64,000 nt of DNA from Carallia brachiata (GCA_021464245.1 JADCRB010000011.1:2627226-2691225); one strand, 5' to 3'; counted from the first letter of the stretch, positions 36,501 through 48,215 are shown. A program made the numbers and translations. The notes: a model not told the origin generated them from the sequence alone.

Positions 36501-37056
36501 TGTAAAAAGAAGATGAGAAAGTGAGGAATATCAGTGTATGGTGCTAAAGATGAATGATGATAAGAAAAAGGAGGTTAAAGGGCTTGAGATGGAAGCTAGA
36601 GGATATGGAGAGTAGAGAAGAATAGGGATTCAAGAGATATTTTGCTTCTTTGTACTACATTTTCTTTTTTCTAAGTTGTTTTTGTACTTTCAAAGCTTCC
36701 AAGTTTATTCTCTGTAATATGTCTTGGGAATTGAGAATAGAAAGGTATCACGTGTTTACCTTTTAATTTCTATTAGATGTCTTAGGAAAATGAGCATGTA
36801 CAGGACATCGTTTGGTGTAAATATTTTTAGTTTCAATTTTATTTGGTTCAATTAACTAAAATTGTTTTATAAATATTCGGTTCGGTTCAGTTAACTACAG
36901 TTACTTAATATTAGGAATTGTTCCCGAACTGAAAATTTCAATTTCAAACAGTTCGGTTAACTGAAATTAAAATCGGTTCGGTTAACTGAAAATTTAGTTT
37001 GGTTCGGTTCGGTTTTCTCAGTTAACTGAAATTTTCGGTTTGTTTGAACACCCCTA
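33555..37056 (-). mobile_element. Decayed autonomous hAT transposon (RICESLEEPER-type)
   Basis: Both ends are packed with the subterminal word GGTTCGGTTAACTGAA and variants (33561-33725; 36880-37040). The right end closes with tgaacacccctA at 37056. Its reverse complement, TAGGGGTGTTCAAACAAACC, is a standard hAT terminal inverted repeat. The left end lacks this terminal 20-25 bases and begins around acggttcggttaactg (33562), so the left terminus seems deleted and no 8-bp duplication can be confirmed. The interior carries the minus-strand transposase listed separately. The missing left terminus alone should make the copy immobile. Confidence 0.8.
34330..36266 (-). pseudogene. hAT transposase, BED zinc finger type, multiply frameshifted
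   Basis: In order on the minus strand: BED zinc finger (CNYCGAKI... GTSGMINHLRRC, about 36140-36040); the catalytic-region block VCLTTDTWTSIQNLNYMCL (about 35715-35660); TVDNAS (about 35520); HMRCVAHILSLIV (about 35410); LDVETRWNSTHLML (about 35240-35190); and the C-terminal dimerisation region with DILAYWRPHFSRYLVLASMA-like sequence (about 34520-34460) followed by STVASESAFSIGGHVLN (34435-34385). The family is RICESLEEPER/Ac-like. Frame changes occur near 35766, 35505, 35270, 35060 and 34910, and there is a stop near 34780. Several fall in A or T runs (35766 TTTT context, 35270 poly-A, 35060 TTT), the same type of break seen in the real genes here. Confidence 0.85.
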
Positions 37057-38658
37057 ATTAGTACATTAAGGAGTTATGAAAAGTCAAGCATCATAATTTC
37101 TGTCTAGATTTGCTATTGTGATGGATTTGGCTAACAGAGGGGAACGACGTAATTTGTGTCTCTGTTTTTTTTTTTTATCCATATTATTACACATTAATTT
37201 TAAATTTATCGTACATCAATTTTAATTTTATATACATTTTAAGCATGTTGTAGATAACTTTATCTTTAACTTATTTTTTAAATTTTCTTAAACTTAAACT
37301 CACTGATTGAAAGAATAAGACAATCAAAGAAATTAATAGTTTAAAATCTTGACCTCTCTTTAACTAAATCATGGCCTTATCTTTACCTTTTATACACAAA
37401 CTATTTTTTCCAAAAAATAGAAAGCAATCTTCTGCTTCTTTTGAGTCATTCATTAGAACCGTATAAGGGAGGAGTTACAACTCCCTTCAATCACCTTTAG
37501 AGAGGTGTTACTTTCTTCAACCCTCTTCACACATTAATAATTATGTCAAGTTAGCTTATCATGAACATGTTAATCCAACTCATAAATCAACGTTTTAACA
37601 TCTCCAATTTGCACATGATAAGCTATAACAAACCCGTTCACTACTAAGATATTCTCAACTTTTCATTTCTCATAGACCATTCATATCGGCAAATAGCTCG
37701 TGTAACTTAAAAGCACACTTACATGTGGGAATACATTCTACAAACCCATTGACAATACATAATGGCTACAACCCTTTAATCATGTCCCGTAGTGCCCTAC
37801 CCTAGACATATTTTGCGGCATCAATCTCAATTTACCTTATCCCTCTTAAGCTGAGTTAAATTCCTTTTCTCACATGCATCTATAATCATGTTTCATTCAT
37901 TTTAAATAAACATCACTAATATGTCAATGAATATATATAGGCAATGCTAGACAATGAATTTAACACCCGGCTTTAGCCCTATTATAACTGTCACGTTTTT
38001 TTTAGTACATGTACATGCCTGTTATGTGCACTAGTCACGATCAACAGCATTATTCAGTTACCACGATTCACGGCCGTAATGATAACCAAGGTAACACTGT
38101 TAGCTTCCATCTTCTTATTACAACAGAAGTAATAACAACTAGAATTATCAAAATCATTCTACAACATTTAATCCCATTCATAACATAGAACAATTGAAGA
38201 CCTCACTGAGATCTAAGAAGAAAGGGCTTCGAAAATCAGTGCAGCGAGCCAACCCAATAATAATGGTTTTAAAGTCGGAATCCCAAGACTGTGAGATCCT
38301 CGCTCCAAGTCCCAACCTTTTTTGGGCTCTGGAATTCCTCCCAAAGCAGAGTGGACCTGCTGTTACTTTAATAACAGGACTCACAAAGCATCACTTAGCA
38401 GAAGCAAAAGATACTTGCATTACTTAGTCACAGCCTTAATTTGGAAAACTTCATGGAAACGACAACATTCTTTAAAGATCCATTTATTTTATCAACAAAG
38501 CCGTGTTACATCGCATGACTACAAACTGAACTCATATTCAAATATGAATTCAAATTTTCAGTTTTTCTTCTATCTAGTACTAGCATGTTTAATATTAGCA
38601 GAGGCACAAGATGACAACAGACAGACAGGCTGTTGGGGTTGGGGCAGACATACAAGTT
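37057..38658. other. Intergenic region and DJ-1 3' flank
   Basis: attagtac directly after the hAT right end would be the 8-bp duplication if the left side were intact. No gene is supported here. The last 500 bases may include the 3' untranslated region of the minus-strand DJ-1 gene. Open frames at 38178-38672 on either strand have no recognised family. Confidence 0.4.
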
Positions 38659-41600
38659 CTACGGGTGTGTGAAAAGAATTGTCTTTGCAATCTCTAGTGC
38701 TTTCTTACGGCCAAACAACTTCTCCACAATTGCCAGCGAAAACTCCATTGTTGTTCCAGGGCCTCTGCTTGTGATGAGATTGCCATCAATCACAACCCTA
38801 TTCTCAATTTCACTCTTATCTGAAAGCTTGTCACACATTGCCGGAAATGCTGTGGCTTTTTTACCCTAGAACAAAGTGGAACATTTACCAGCTTAATATA
38901 CCATGAATAGAATATCAAAGCATAAATGTACTCATCATTTACCATAAATTAAACACGAAATGAGCTTTGCAGCTTATGCAGTAGAGAGGGCCTCAGAACA
39001 AGACTTTCATTTGTAAGTAAAGGACTAATTTGTCTGCTAAATGGGGCCTATTCCACGTCAGATATAATCAAAATAAACTTGACATTCACTTGTGGGTTCT
39101 GAGGAGCTTTATGCAGTAGAGAGATTGGCCTCAAAACAAGACTCTCGTTGGTAAATAAAGGACTAATTTGGCTGATAAATAGGGCCTATTCCACGTCAGA
39201 TATAATCAAAATAAACTTGGCATTCCCTTGTGGGGTTTAAGGAGCTTTGCAGCAAATGTCAATCAAACAATGACCAGTTCCCTTTAAAAATCCTAATTGG
39301 TAGAAATTTAGAATTAAATTTCTTAATCTATTTTCATTCAAATTCATCAGGTCTTGAAAATTGCTACTAACTGTAACCCACTATTAATTGCAACTTTGTC
39401 AATGCCATATAAATAAATTTAATGCCTTTCCTTCTTTTCTAGTGATAGTTAACTCCACACCCTGAGTCTTGAGAAACCATGTCATCACAGATAGAAGGCA
39501 CTGAATCACAATAATAACTAATGAGGTGATGATTGGTGCATCTATCGTAGCGCAGGATAATACCAAAGCTTTCTTTTCATTTTACAGTCGGGATGACACT
39601 AAAGTTGAGAACAATTCAAGTGCACTGCACCAACTTGGAACTTAGTAACCACTGTGACATAGATAATGAATTATTAACCAATGTTTAGGCATTTGCAAAC
39701 TGCATTCAATTCAGTATTTAAAAGACAGAAGAGCTCAAAACAAGCCAGATCAAACCAGGTAAAATCAGCTTTCATAACCTATATAAAGTGACATGAATGA
39801 TATTTCTATCCGCTCGCTTAAATTAGAAGGAAAGTGTATTGACCATATATAAAAATTTCCCATAAAAGGTGATACCTTGAGCAAGCCATGAGGTTCCAAG
39901 ACTAAAGCTGGAGATGCACATATCGCTGCATACAGTTTATTAGACTCCCTCTGCTTCTTCAGCATATTCACCAATTTTTCCGACTTTGAAAAAGCTTGAG
40001 CACCACCAAGCCCACCCTACAAATAGGTGGTAAAGGATATAATTGAGAATCTTCAACTACAACTAGAAAGGCCAACAACTGGAGTAAATCTAACCAGAAG
40101 ATGAAAGGAAAAGTTACAGGTAAGACAATGACGTCATAGGAAAGTTTAGCAGCCTCATCAAGGAGCACATCTGCCTCTAGTTTTACTTTACGGGAGGCAA
40201 GAATTTCCAGCTTTTCCTCCACAGAAGCCACAATTACGTTTGCTTTAGCTCGTCGCAATATGTCGATGATGATAACAGCTTCCATTTCCTCTGTTCCATT
40301 TGCAATAGGTACGAGAACCTGAAGGTAAAGTGAATACACCACGAATTGTAGAACAAACATGTTTCCCAAAACGAAATGCAAAAAAATGCCTAGGCACAGG
40401 TGATATCGTGATGTTAATTATTTTTCTGTAATGCAACATCAAATTAACAACTAAAAAGGCCGTGGATCCTCCCACTTTACTACTAACAACATAGAAATGG
40501 ATGGCAATGGCCATAAAAAATCGAGATAATTGCTGCAACTCTCTTATTCTTGTTTAGCATGGGTTAGGGAAAAAGTCAAAAGGCAACCAGAAATTATTCA
40601 GGATCGGGTTGAGTAATTGTTATTGTGCCTTGTTGCACATAATCTAGCCCAAGCTGGTACAAAATAAGAGTTTCTGGCCATAAACTTTGGCTACTCCAAC
40701 TTTGCCTCGCAAATCACTAGATCCAATGGAGTCATACATGCCATTCTTTCACGCAATCTTCCAAACACAATTTGAGAAAGCAACAAAATAACTGTACCCG
40801 AGGAACATCATCAAACTTCCACTCAATCGGATTGAGCTCCTTTACAGTATATTCATCTCCATGGTTGGGGCGCATCACCTGAACATAAGATAAAAGTAAT
40901 GCAAATGCTATAAGGCCCTTGACAAACTCTTTCAGAAACAACATGGGTATGCCATTAAACTTGTGTTTTTTGCAACCCTTAAGCTGATTTAACCAAAGAC
41001 CATCAAGTATGTACCAAGGGCCCTGCAACCTCGTCAGCTTTTTGTTTGCCAAACAGCTCCTCAATCAGCGCAACAGCAAATTCAAAGGTAGTGCCAGGTC
41101 CACGACTCGTCACAACTTTTCCATCTCGCTGCACTCTTGATTCAACCGCAGTTGCACAAGATTTCAATTGCTCCATAAATGAGGGATAACAAGTGGCCTA
41201 GCGGGAAGGGAAAAAAAAAAAAAATGATGACCCAACTCTCTCATGGCCCTCGTCCTATCGTCATCATCATCATTGGCAGAAAAAACATCAGCAAACAATT
41301 AGTGGATTAGCGAATGCTTACTGTTCAATCCTTTAAGCAAACCCCAAGAGCCAAGTGCAACCGCAGGAGAAGCACAGATTGCGGCATATAGCCGCCCTTC
41401 TTCACCCTGCTTCTTGACGATGCCTTCCAAAGGTGCACAATTTTTAAGATTCACAGCACCTGGCATCCCTCCCTAACCACGACAGGACAGAAAACCTTAT
41501 GACTGCCAAAATTTATTTTTGAAAAAAAAAAAAAAAAGAAAAACTTGCACAGAAAACATAAATGGAAATCATTCTTATTTTGGAAAACAAACAAAAAATT

Positions 41601-42069
41601 CTAAATTGTTATCATAGTGTTGAAGGTGGTGGGGGTGGGGTGGGGTGGGCGAGGGAGGGGAAGTGAGAGAGATACTGACAGGAAGAGCGACGAGGTCGAA
41701 AACAGAACCGGCGCAGTCAGAAACGAGAGCATTGGCGAGGATCTTGACGCCATGACAAGCCTCGACTCGAAGGTCCTTCTCAACGGAAGCGACGGAAACG
41801 TCGGCGCCGGACCTCCTGAGAACGTCGACAGTTACCACGGCCTCCAACGGTTCCGTTCCATTAGCAATCGGCACCAAAACCTACACACACAGCACACGAA
41901 ATAAGATTAAAAAACAAAAAAATGAAATCAAAACAGAAGACTTTTAAGTTACTCTTCAAAACATATCATCATCATCATCTATCATCATCATCATCTATCA
42001 TCATCTCATCTAACGCCGAAAAGAGGACATCGCCGGCGTCGCTCCTACCTTCTTGGCAGAGGAAGCCAT
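38659..42069 (-). CDS. DJ1B: Two-domain DJ-1/PfpI family protein (DJ1B-like)
   Basis: There are eight exons: 42069-42049, 41880-41680, 41472-about 41322, 41197-41015, 40878-40798, 40318-40118, 40016-39876 and 38865-38659 (stop). The product has two tandem DJ-1 domains. Domain 1: [20 protein letters not shown]..., nucleophile elbow [13 protein letters not shown], then [20 protein letters not shown]. Domain 2: [20 protein letters not shown]..., [37 protein letters not shown]. The elbow Cys is present in both. Plant DJ-1 homologues act as glyoxalases/deglycases and in oxidative stress protection; DJ1B is reported as plastid or cytosolic. An in-frame ATG at 42216 would add 49 Ser/Arg-rich residues resembling a transit peptide, but that stretch also contains a perfect G-box. 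The exon 3/exon 4 junction does not keep frame with a canonical GT donor. Confidence 0.9.
38972..39241. repeat. 134-bp tandem duplication in the last DJ-1 intron
   Basis: Copy 1 (from gcttatgcagtagagaggg, 38972) and copy 2 (from gctttatgcagtagagaga, 39106) run end to end with roughly 90% identity by eye. Both contain ggcctattccacgtcagata and ataatcaaaataaactt. It lies entirely within the intron between exons 7 and 8, away from the splice sites. Confidence 0.85.
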
Positions 42070-42194
42070 TACAGCGATCGTCTTGGGTCTTCTAAAGGAG
42101 AAGAAGTTCGATGAGTAGTTTCGGGCGAGTCGGGTCGTTCTTGCTGTGGTGGCCGAGGAGTGATTACTCAAGTAAAGGAGGAGAAAGTGTGATG

Positions 42195-42203
42195 ACACGT
42201 GGC
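42195..42203. promoter_or_regulatory. G-box / ABRE-like element upstream of DJ-1
   Basis: The plus strand reads ACACGTGGC, a strong match to the ABA-responsive G-box bound by bZIP factors. It lies about 130 bp upstream of the ATG at 42069. If translation instead starts at the in-frame ATG at 42216, this stretch would be coding. The presence of the motif slightly favours the downstream start, but a single 9-base match can be chance. Confidence 0.4.
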
Positions 42204-42216
42204 GTACCATTGCCAT

Positions 42217-43636
42217 TTTCTGCCCTCCTTTTTACCTCTTTTTCTTTTATTTTTTTTAAATTTAATTATTATTTATTTATTTTTCATTTTTTTCCCAAGA
42301 ACCTTCTTGGTGTTTCTTTTTTGTTCGCGTCGCTGGCATGGCATGGGCCGATGGTGTGGCCGCATCGACTAGTATGGGAACGCCGAGCTAGCGATTGGTG
42401 TTCAACTCCCCGAACAAAAATTTTCCCGTTAATGATATTTAGTTAATTTTCCATTAATTAATTTACTATTTTTGAATTTATAATTTAAATATAAAAAGAT
42501 ATTTTTAATAATAAATTTATATTTATTCATATATATATATATATATATATATAATATAATAGTAATAGATTCCCACGATGTGTAATTTTAATTATATTTT
42601 TTTAAAATTTATTTTTACTTTATTTTATTTAAAGAAAATATTAAAAATTGTAAATTTTGAATATTATTTTTTAAGGAATTTTTAAGTCTATAATAACAAT
42701 AGATTAAAGCCTAAAACAAGCATAGACCATGAATTAAAAATCTATTGATGAAGTCTATTTAAAAATCTCACATTTACCTATTTTTTCTTCAAAAAGAAAA
42801 AATAATTACATTAAAATTTCCTGGGAAGAAAATAAAAGAAGCATTACTTCCAAATCTATCTTTGTTATTCATTCAAAAGAAAAAAAAAATCGTTTTATTT
42901 TCTTAAAAAATGTTTTAAAAATTCTTAAAAAAATATTACTTAATATTAAAATGCATTTTATTTTTTTCTTTTAAATAAAACAAACTAAAAATAAATTTAT
43001 TAACAAATATGATTAAAACTGTGCATCGCGCAGGTCTATTACCAGTAAAATATAATGTTAGAATTAGAAAGAATATTTACATGTTTACGTGGTAACCTCT
43101 AGGGTTTGAATTTTCAAAAGATTAATTTCCTAATTTTTGAATTTTTTAATTTAATAAATTCTCAATAATTATAGTCTCTTAGTATTATAATAGAATTAAT
43201 ATTTTAATAATTGTAGTCTTTTTAAAATTCTATTAAAAAGCCTTTTTTAATATTCTGTAATTTTTAAATTTAATAAATTTTCAATAATTGTAATTTTTTT
43301 AGTTTTTTAATAAAATTAAAATTTTAATAATTGTATTTTTTTCTGTATTATATTAAAAAGTCTTTTTTAGTATTACATTAAAAAATCTTTTTTAGTATTC
43401 TATTAAAATAAGAATTCTTTTTAATACCAATATCTTTAAAACTTCTATTTTACATTATACAAACACATCACTATTCTTTATTTGTATTATTAATTATAAA
43501 ATAAGTAGAAAAGCATTTGAAGAGACAACAATGCGCAAAGGACCCCAAGTCAACAAAAAGGTACGCTAAATCAATCACTATCATATTCGTACTTTTGTTT
43601 CTCAAAAAAAAAATTGTACTTTTTAGTTGATCATCA
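42217..43636. other. DJ-1 upstream region and AT-rich spacer
   Basis: After the promoter-proximal part there is a (TA)n microsatellite at about 42529-42553. Between 43130 and 43430 a loosely repeated A/T-rich block carries the word aataattgtagtctttt / attaaaaagtcttttttagtat several times. No gene is supported. Confidence 0.5.
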
Positions 43637-43637
43637 G

Positions 43638-46090
43638 TTTTTTTTTTTTTTGAGAAATATATCAATCATTTATTGATGAGGAGAAATTCTTATATCATTA
43701 TCAGCTAAATCATATAATTGACCAAAGGAAAATCTATCGCAGTAATACTCCCCCGTGGAAGAGATTGCTTTTTTGGCCAACAAGTGAGCTACAGCATTAG
43801 ACTCTCTTGGAGTAAAACAGAATAATACACTTGCAAAGGATAATGCCATGGTCTAGATATCTGAAATGAGGAGGCCAGCAATTGAATTATCCCGACACTG
43901 AGCATTGATTACTTTGATAGCAGAGAGGCAATCTGGCTCCATCGCAATTGAAGAAAAACCTTTCTCCCACGCAATATGTACAGCAAAACGAATAGTCAAT
44001 AACTCCATTATCTTAGGTGAAAAAGAACCTTGGAAGCTCTTACTGATGGCCAGCAAAACATCTCTATAGTGGTTTCGAAAAATAGCTCTCAAATTTCCAG
44101 TTTTTTGACGGCACGCAGCATCGGTAGTAATCTTTATGTATCCGTTAGCTAAAAGGCACCAACGATGGCGACAAGTTAAACCATTCCTTTCTACAGTTGT
44201 ATCTTTTGTCGACTTGAAATTACATAGTAGATTGATGCCCAAAGCAAGTGTTTGTTTGTGATCAAGTCTTTTATTTTCCATAACAAGCAGATTACATGCT
44301 CCATACTGCCCATGCTACCATGGCTACAAACTCCAATGAACCTCTACATTGTCATGTGGTAAGTTTATCAGCAAGTGGAAGAAATCAGAAACATCAACCT
44401 CGGAGACTCTCAGATCGAGTGGACTGAGGAACCAGACACACTGTACCTAGGGACATAAAAGGAGAGCGTGAGATATGGATTCGTCCTCTAGCCCACACCA
44501 GGGACAACAAGGGTCGACAGCCACTCCTTCTTCACATTGGTTCAAACTAGTAGGTAAATAGCCTTTAATTGCTCTCCACATGAAATGGCGAACTTTATTT
44601 GGCACATCAAGGGACCAAATCAGCTTCCAAATTGCATTCCAGGGTGAACTTGAGGTTGGTATGCTTCTTGAGCTCAAGTCCCTAGCCAACATATAGGCAC
44701 TTGTGACCGTATAATGACTGCTTTTGTGATGATGCCATGAGATCCTATTTTCCACTCCATATCTACTGAAGGGTATTGAGAGAATTTGGTGGCTTTCATC
44801 CGGAGAGAAAATGTTACACACCAATTCTTCCTTCCACAATCTTGTATCTGCATTAATTAAATAAGCCATCAGTTCGGATTCAAGTTACCTATAGGGAAAA
44901 AGAACCTGAAATCCATTTTGGGAAGGTAATAGATCCTTATGCTCCACCCATCACCTACAATCTACCTGGAGCCAGTCAAGATCAAATGACGCGCAGTTAA
45001 CATACTACGCTAGGCATAGCTGGGTTAGTGTCCAAGTTTAACTTGCAGAAGTGGTGTCGTAGGAAAACTTAGCTTTAAAAACTCTTGCCACTAAAGAGTC
45101 TAGAGCTAAAAGTATCCTCCATAGTTGCTTACCTAGCATGGCTTGGTTAAAAAAATAGAAGTCTCGAAAACCAACTCCACTTGCAAACATTTCAATGGTC
45201 ATTTTGTCCTATGAGCACCAATGCACTTTCTTTTTATCCTCATAACTCACCCACCAAAATCTATTGATCAACCTTGCCACATTACTGTAAAAAGATTTAG
45301 GTAATAAAAAGCAGCTTATAATAGATGTAGGGATAGCCTGAACAACCGCCTTAATAAGCACTTCTTTACCCGCACGAGATAACAGTTTCTCCTTCCAACC
45401 CTCCAACTTCTTGCGAATATGGTTAAGAATCAAGCCAAAAACTTTTTCCTTAGAATAACCCACCACCATATGAAGGCTTAAATATTTTTTAGGCTCCTCT
45501 AAAGCCATTACATTGAGACAATCCTGAATCGCACTTTTAACTTTTTTCCATGCATTTCGGCTAAAATAGAGCTCCGTCTTTTCCAAATTTATCTTTTGGC
45601 CTGAAGCATTCTGATACTGGTTAAAAAGAAGCTTAATCTGTTGGCACAATCCCTGATGCGAATAAGAGGTTGTCATCAGCAAAAAAGAGGTGGGTAATTG
45701 CAGGTGCTGATCTACTCACTTGAAAACCTGTTAAGAGCCCTCTACTTGCTGTTTTGGAAATAAAAGCTGACAATCCTTCTGTTCAGAAAAAAAAACAGGT
45801 AGGGAGAGAATGGGTCACCTTAACGTAATCCTCTTAAAGGTTTGAAAAGGGTCTCAAGGATACCATTCACCCGTATAAAATATGAGACAGATCGAATGCA
45901 TGTTATAATCAGCTGAACCCAGCTATTAACAAAACCCAATTTCAACATTATTTTCTCAAAAAATCATAACGAATAAAATTTTAGCCAACGCACAACAGTA
46001 GTTTTCTGTTTCAACACATCTTGTAGAATTTGATTTGATAGATAAAGATGAATCTGAGACAGAGCCTTTCGATCTCTGTGTCATTTATCC
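43638..46090 (-). mobile_element. LINE retrotransposon fragment with poly(A) tail
   Basis: Read on the minus strand from about 46090: LKQKTTVVRWLKF (similar to the plant LINE WLK..GD region) joins near 45960 to reverse-transcriptase sequence EKIMLKLGFVNSWVQLI, CIRSVSYFIRVNG, then LR-stop-GDPFSPYL (the LRQGDP motif with CAA changed to TAA near 45825), ITHLFFADDN (FADD catalytic box, about 45690-45670), QKINLEKTELYFSR and LEGWKEKLLSRAGKEVLIK. There follow a zf-RVT region (WNAIWKLIWSLDVPNKVRHF, CCPWCG, 44640-44460) and an RNase H-like domain (ITTDAA... AMEPDCLSAI, 44140-43870). It ends in ATATTTCTC plus about a dozen A (minus strand; T-run at about 43639-43651). Between the first two blocks several hundred codons are absent. 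The element is dead. Confidence 0.85.
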
Positions 46091-47899
46091 TGTAGTGACC
46101 ATGACGAGGGCATCTTGTCAAACCTAAACAGTGTGTCATCCAAATCGAACTATGTGAGCACAGCCCGTATCTTAACTTGCTATAGTAAAAAACTACTGTT
46201 TCAATCTAACAACAAAATATCATATTTTATAGTTACCATCGCGGACATTAGATTAAGTTTGCTCTATTAACACTCGTGTTTCCCTACATGTGCTGATACT
46301 TCATCAAGTATAGATGCATCATAAGGATAGATAATGACATAAAACATTCATGTAATTACTTTTCTCTATGTCCTTTCCACTTTTAACCCTAACATGACCA
46401 TGATCGGCTGTCAAAGTCTGATGGCCGTGAATTGCCTTGTAAGACAAATACCTTGCTTAATTCATTCATCTTCCTCCCGAAGTTAGATAAAATTACATTT
46501 TAGTCCCCTAATTTTGATTTCTCACCTGAATCCACTTGTCCTCACTTTAAATCTCCCAAATTACGATTTAGTCCATTTATGCTTAGTATCTAACAAACCA
46601 ATTCACGTATCACCCTAATGTGCTAATAATTGCAATTTGGTCCTTACAGTTTCACTATTTATCAAATTAATCCACATTAATTGATATTCCATTTTATTTG
46701 TGCTTCAGTTCCTAACTGTCAAATATTTACAAACTAGTTTACTTTTACCTAAACTTTCTCATATTTACAATTCAGTCTTTTTACTTTCAAATAATTGCAA
46801 TTAGTCCCCATTTGTCTAAACTTCTCCATATTTACTTTTTAGTCCCTCAATTTTCAAAAATTACAATTCGGACTCTACTTACCCTAACTTTCCATATTTG
46901 CATTTTAACCTCTTTCACTAAACTTTCCCTTATTTACAATTTAGTCCTCTAACTTCTAGTTTTTATCAAATCAACCCACATGCTTTCTCCACAAAGTGGG
47001 TAAGGTTGTATGGTGTGATATTTGGTTCAAAACTCGTTAACACCAAAACCAGGCTTGAGGAAAGCCCACCCAGCCCCATCAGTTCTTGGATGGTAGGTTC
47101 CACCTATGGGGGAGATTGAATGAAGAAGTAACAAGTAACCCTCGTCCTCGACTCGCATATACGAAGACCCATATACCGGCGATGTATATTTTTTTCTATT
47201 AAAAAAACAAAAAAAAAATGGTATTAAAGCATGAAATTTTGTCGTATAAGCTAAACTTTTGTTATTTGACTTGATCGCAAAATGTCCAGTTTTAGTTAAT
47301 GTTCGTTATTCTAGTTCTTTATCATTCAATATCTAGTTTTTTAATTGTTTTGTTCATTATATTTTGTTTACTGTCTTTTCTTCAAAACAAGTATGGAGTG
47401 ATTCACTAAAAGTTTAAAGAGGAAATGTACTATTTGTAAGTTTTATATCTTTTCATTTCACAACAACAAAGTGCATTACATCATTGGCCATGTTGTGGCT
47501 TTTACATTTTCCTAAGGCCAACATTACACAACATATTATAACAAATTTGTGCCTCACTGATTATTTTTACATTTTCTTCATCTCAGTGGCACTCGTCGCC
47601 TCAGCATTGGCTAATTTGATTTCAAGGAAACCAACCTCATTAACAAAGTCCTCTTTCACTTTTTTATCACCACCAAAAAAAAAAAAAAAACAGTTGACTT
47701 AGGCAATTTGCAGATTTGGTAATACGCCTTGTTGAGGAAGACAGCCAATGAAGCACCGACACGGCATATTAGAGACATACTATGTGTCTGACCCTGTTGG
47801 ACAAGGACAAGCGTCCAACATGCATCGAACACAATTAAACGTGTCCGACAAAAATTTTTTTAAAAAAAAATATTGGACTCCGCGTTTGATGCGGCAATA
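46091..47899. other. Intergenic region with a degenerate repeat array
   Basis: No gene is supported. 46491-46980 holds the degenerate array listed separately. 47000-47180 is less AT-rich and ends in catataccggcgatgtat before an A-run. 47740-47880 contains repeated gtgtc(t/c)gac words, which recur after the ccmC insertion (48241-48250). The open frame 47484-47702 has no recognised family. Confidence 0.45.
46491..46980. repeat. Degenerate array of 'tttacaatttagtcc' words
   Basis: Variants of (t)acaaTTTAGTCC(t/c) recur about every 50-65 bases: acattttagtccc, acgatttagtcc, gcaatttggtcc, acaattcagtc, gcaattagtcccc, actttttagtccc, acaattcggac, acaatttagtcc. They are separated by ctaaactttc(c)catatt-like spacers. 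It looks like an old minisatellite or a transposon with internal repeats. There is no coding content. Confidence 0.6.
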
Positions 47900-48215
47900 C
47901 GTACCACTAGATCTTCAATAAGGTGAAAATTCTCGTATTTTACATGTACACATTCCTGTGGCTTGGATGAGTATTCTTGTTTATATTGCTATAGCTATAA
48001 ACACTTTCTTGTTCCTAGTAACAAAACATCCCCTTTTTATTTGCTCTTCCAGAACCGGTACAGAAATAGGTGCTGTTTTAATGTTGTTTACCTTAATTAC
48101 TAGCGGGTTTCGGGGAAGACCTATGTGGGGCACCTTTTGGGTGTGGAATACTCATTTAACCACTGTATTCATCTTGTTCCTTATTTACTTGGGTGCACTA
48201 CATTTTCAAAAGCTT
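47900..48215 (+). pseudogene. ccmC: Nuclear copy of part of mitochondrial ccmC (NUMT)
   Basis: Translation gives PLDLQ-stop-GENSRILHVHIP, then MSILVYIAIAINTFLFLVTK, GTEIGAVLMLFTLITSGF, RGRPMWGTFWVWNTHLT and FILFLIYLGALHFQKL. This is the central part of plant mitochondrial CcmC, the haem-handling subunit of cytochrome c maturation, including most of its tryptophan-rich WWD region. The stop at 47919-47921 replaces a Gln codon (CAA to TAA). The copy begins and ends inside the gene and is flanked by unrelated nuclear repeat sequence. The codon before GRPMWG still reads Arg, where the functional protein needs Trp after C-to-U editing, so the source looks like organelle DNA rather than edited RNA. 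A 96-codon open frame remains but is not expected to be expressed. Confidence 0.85.
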
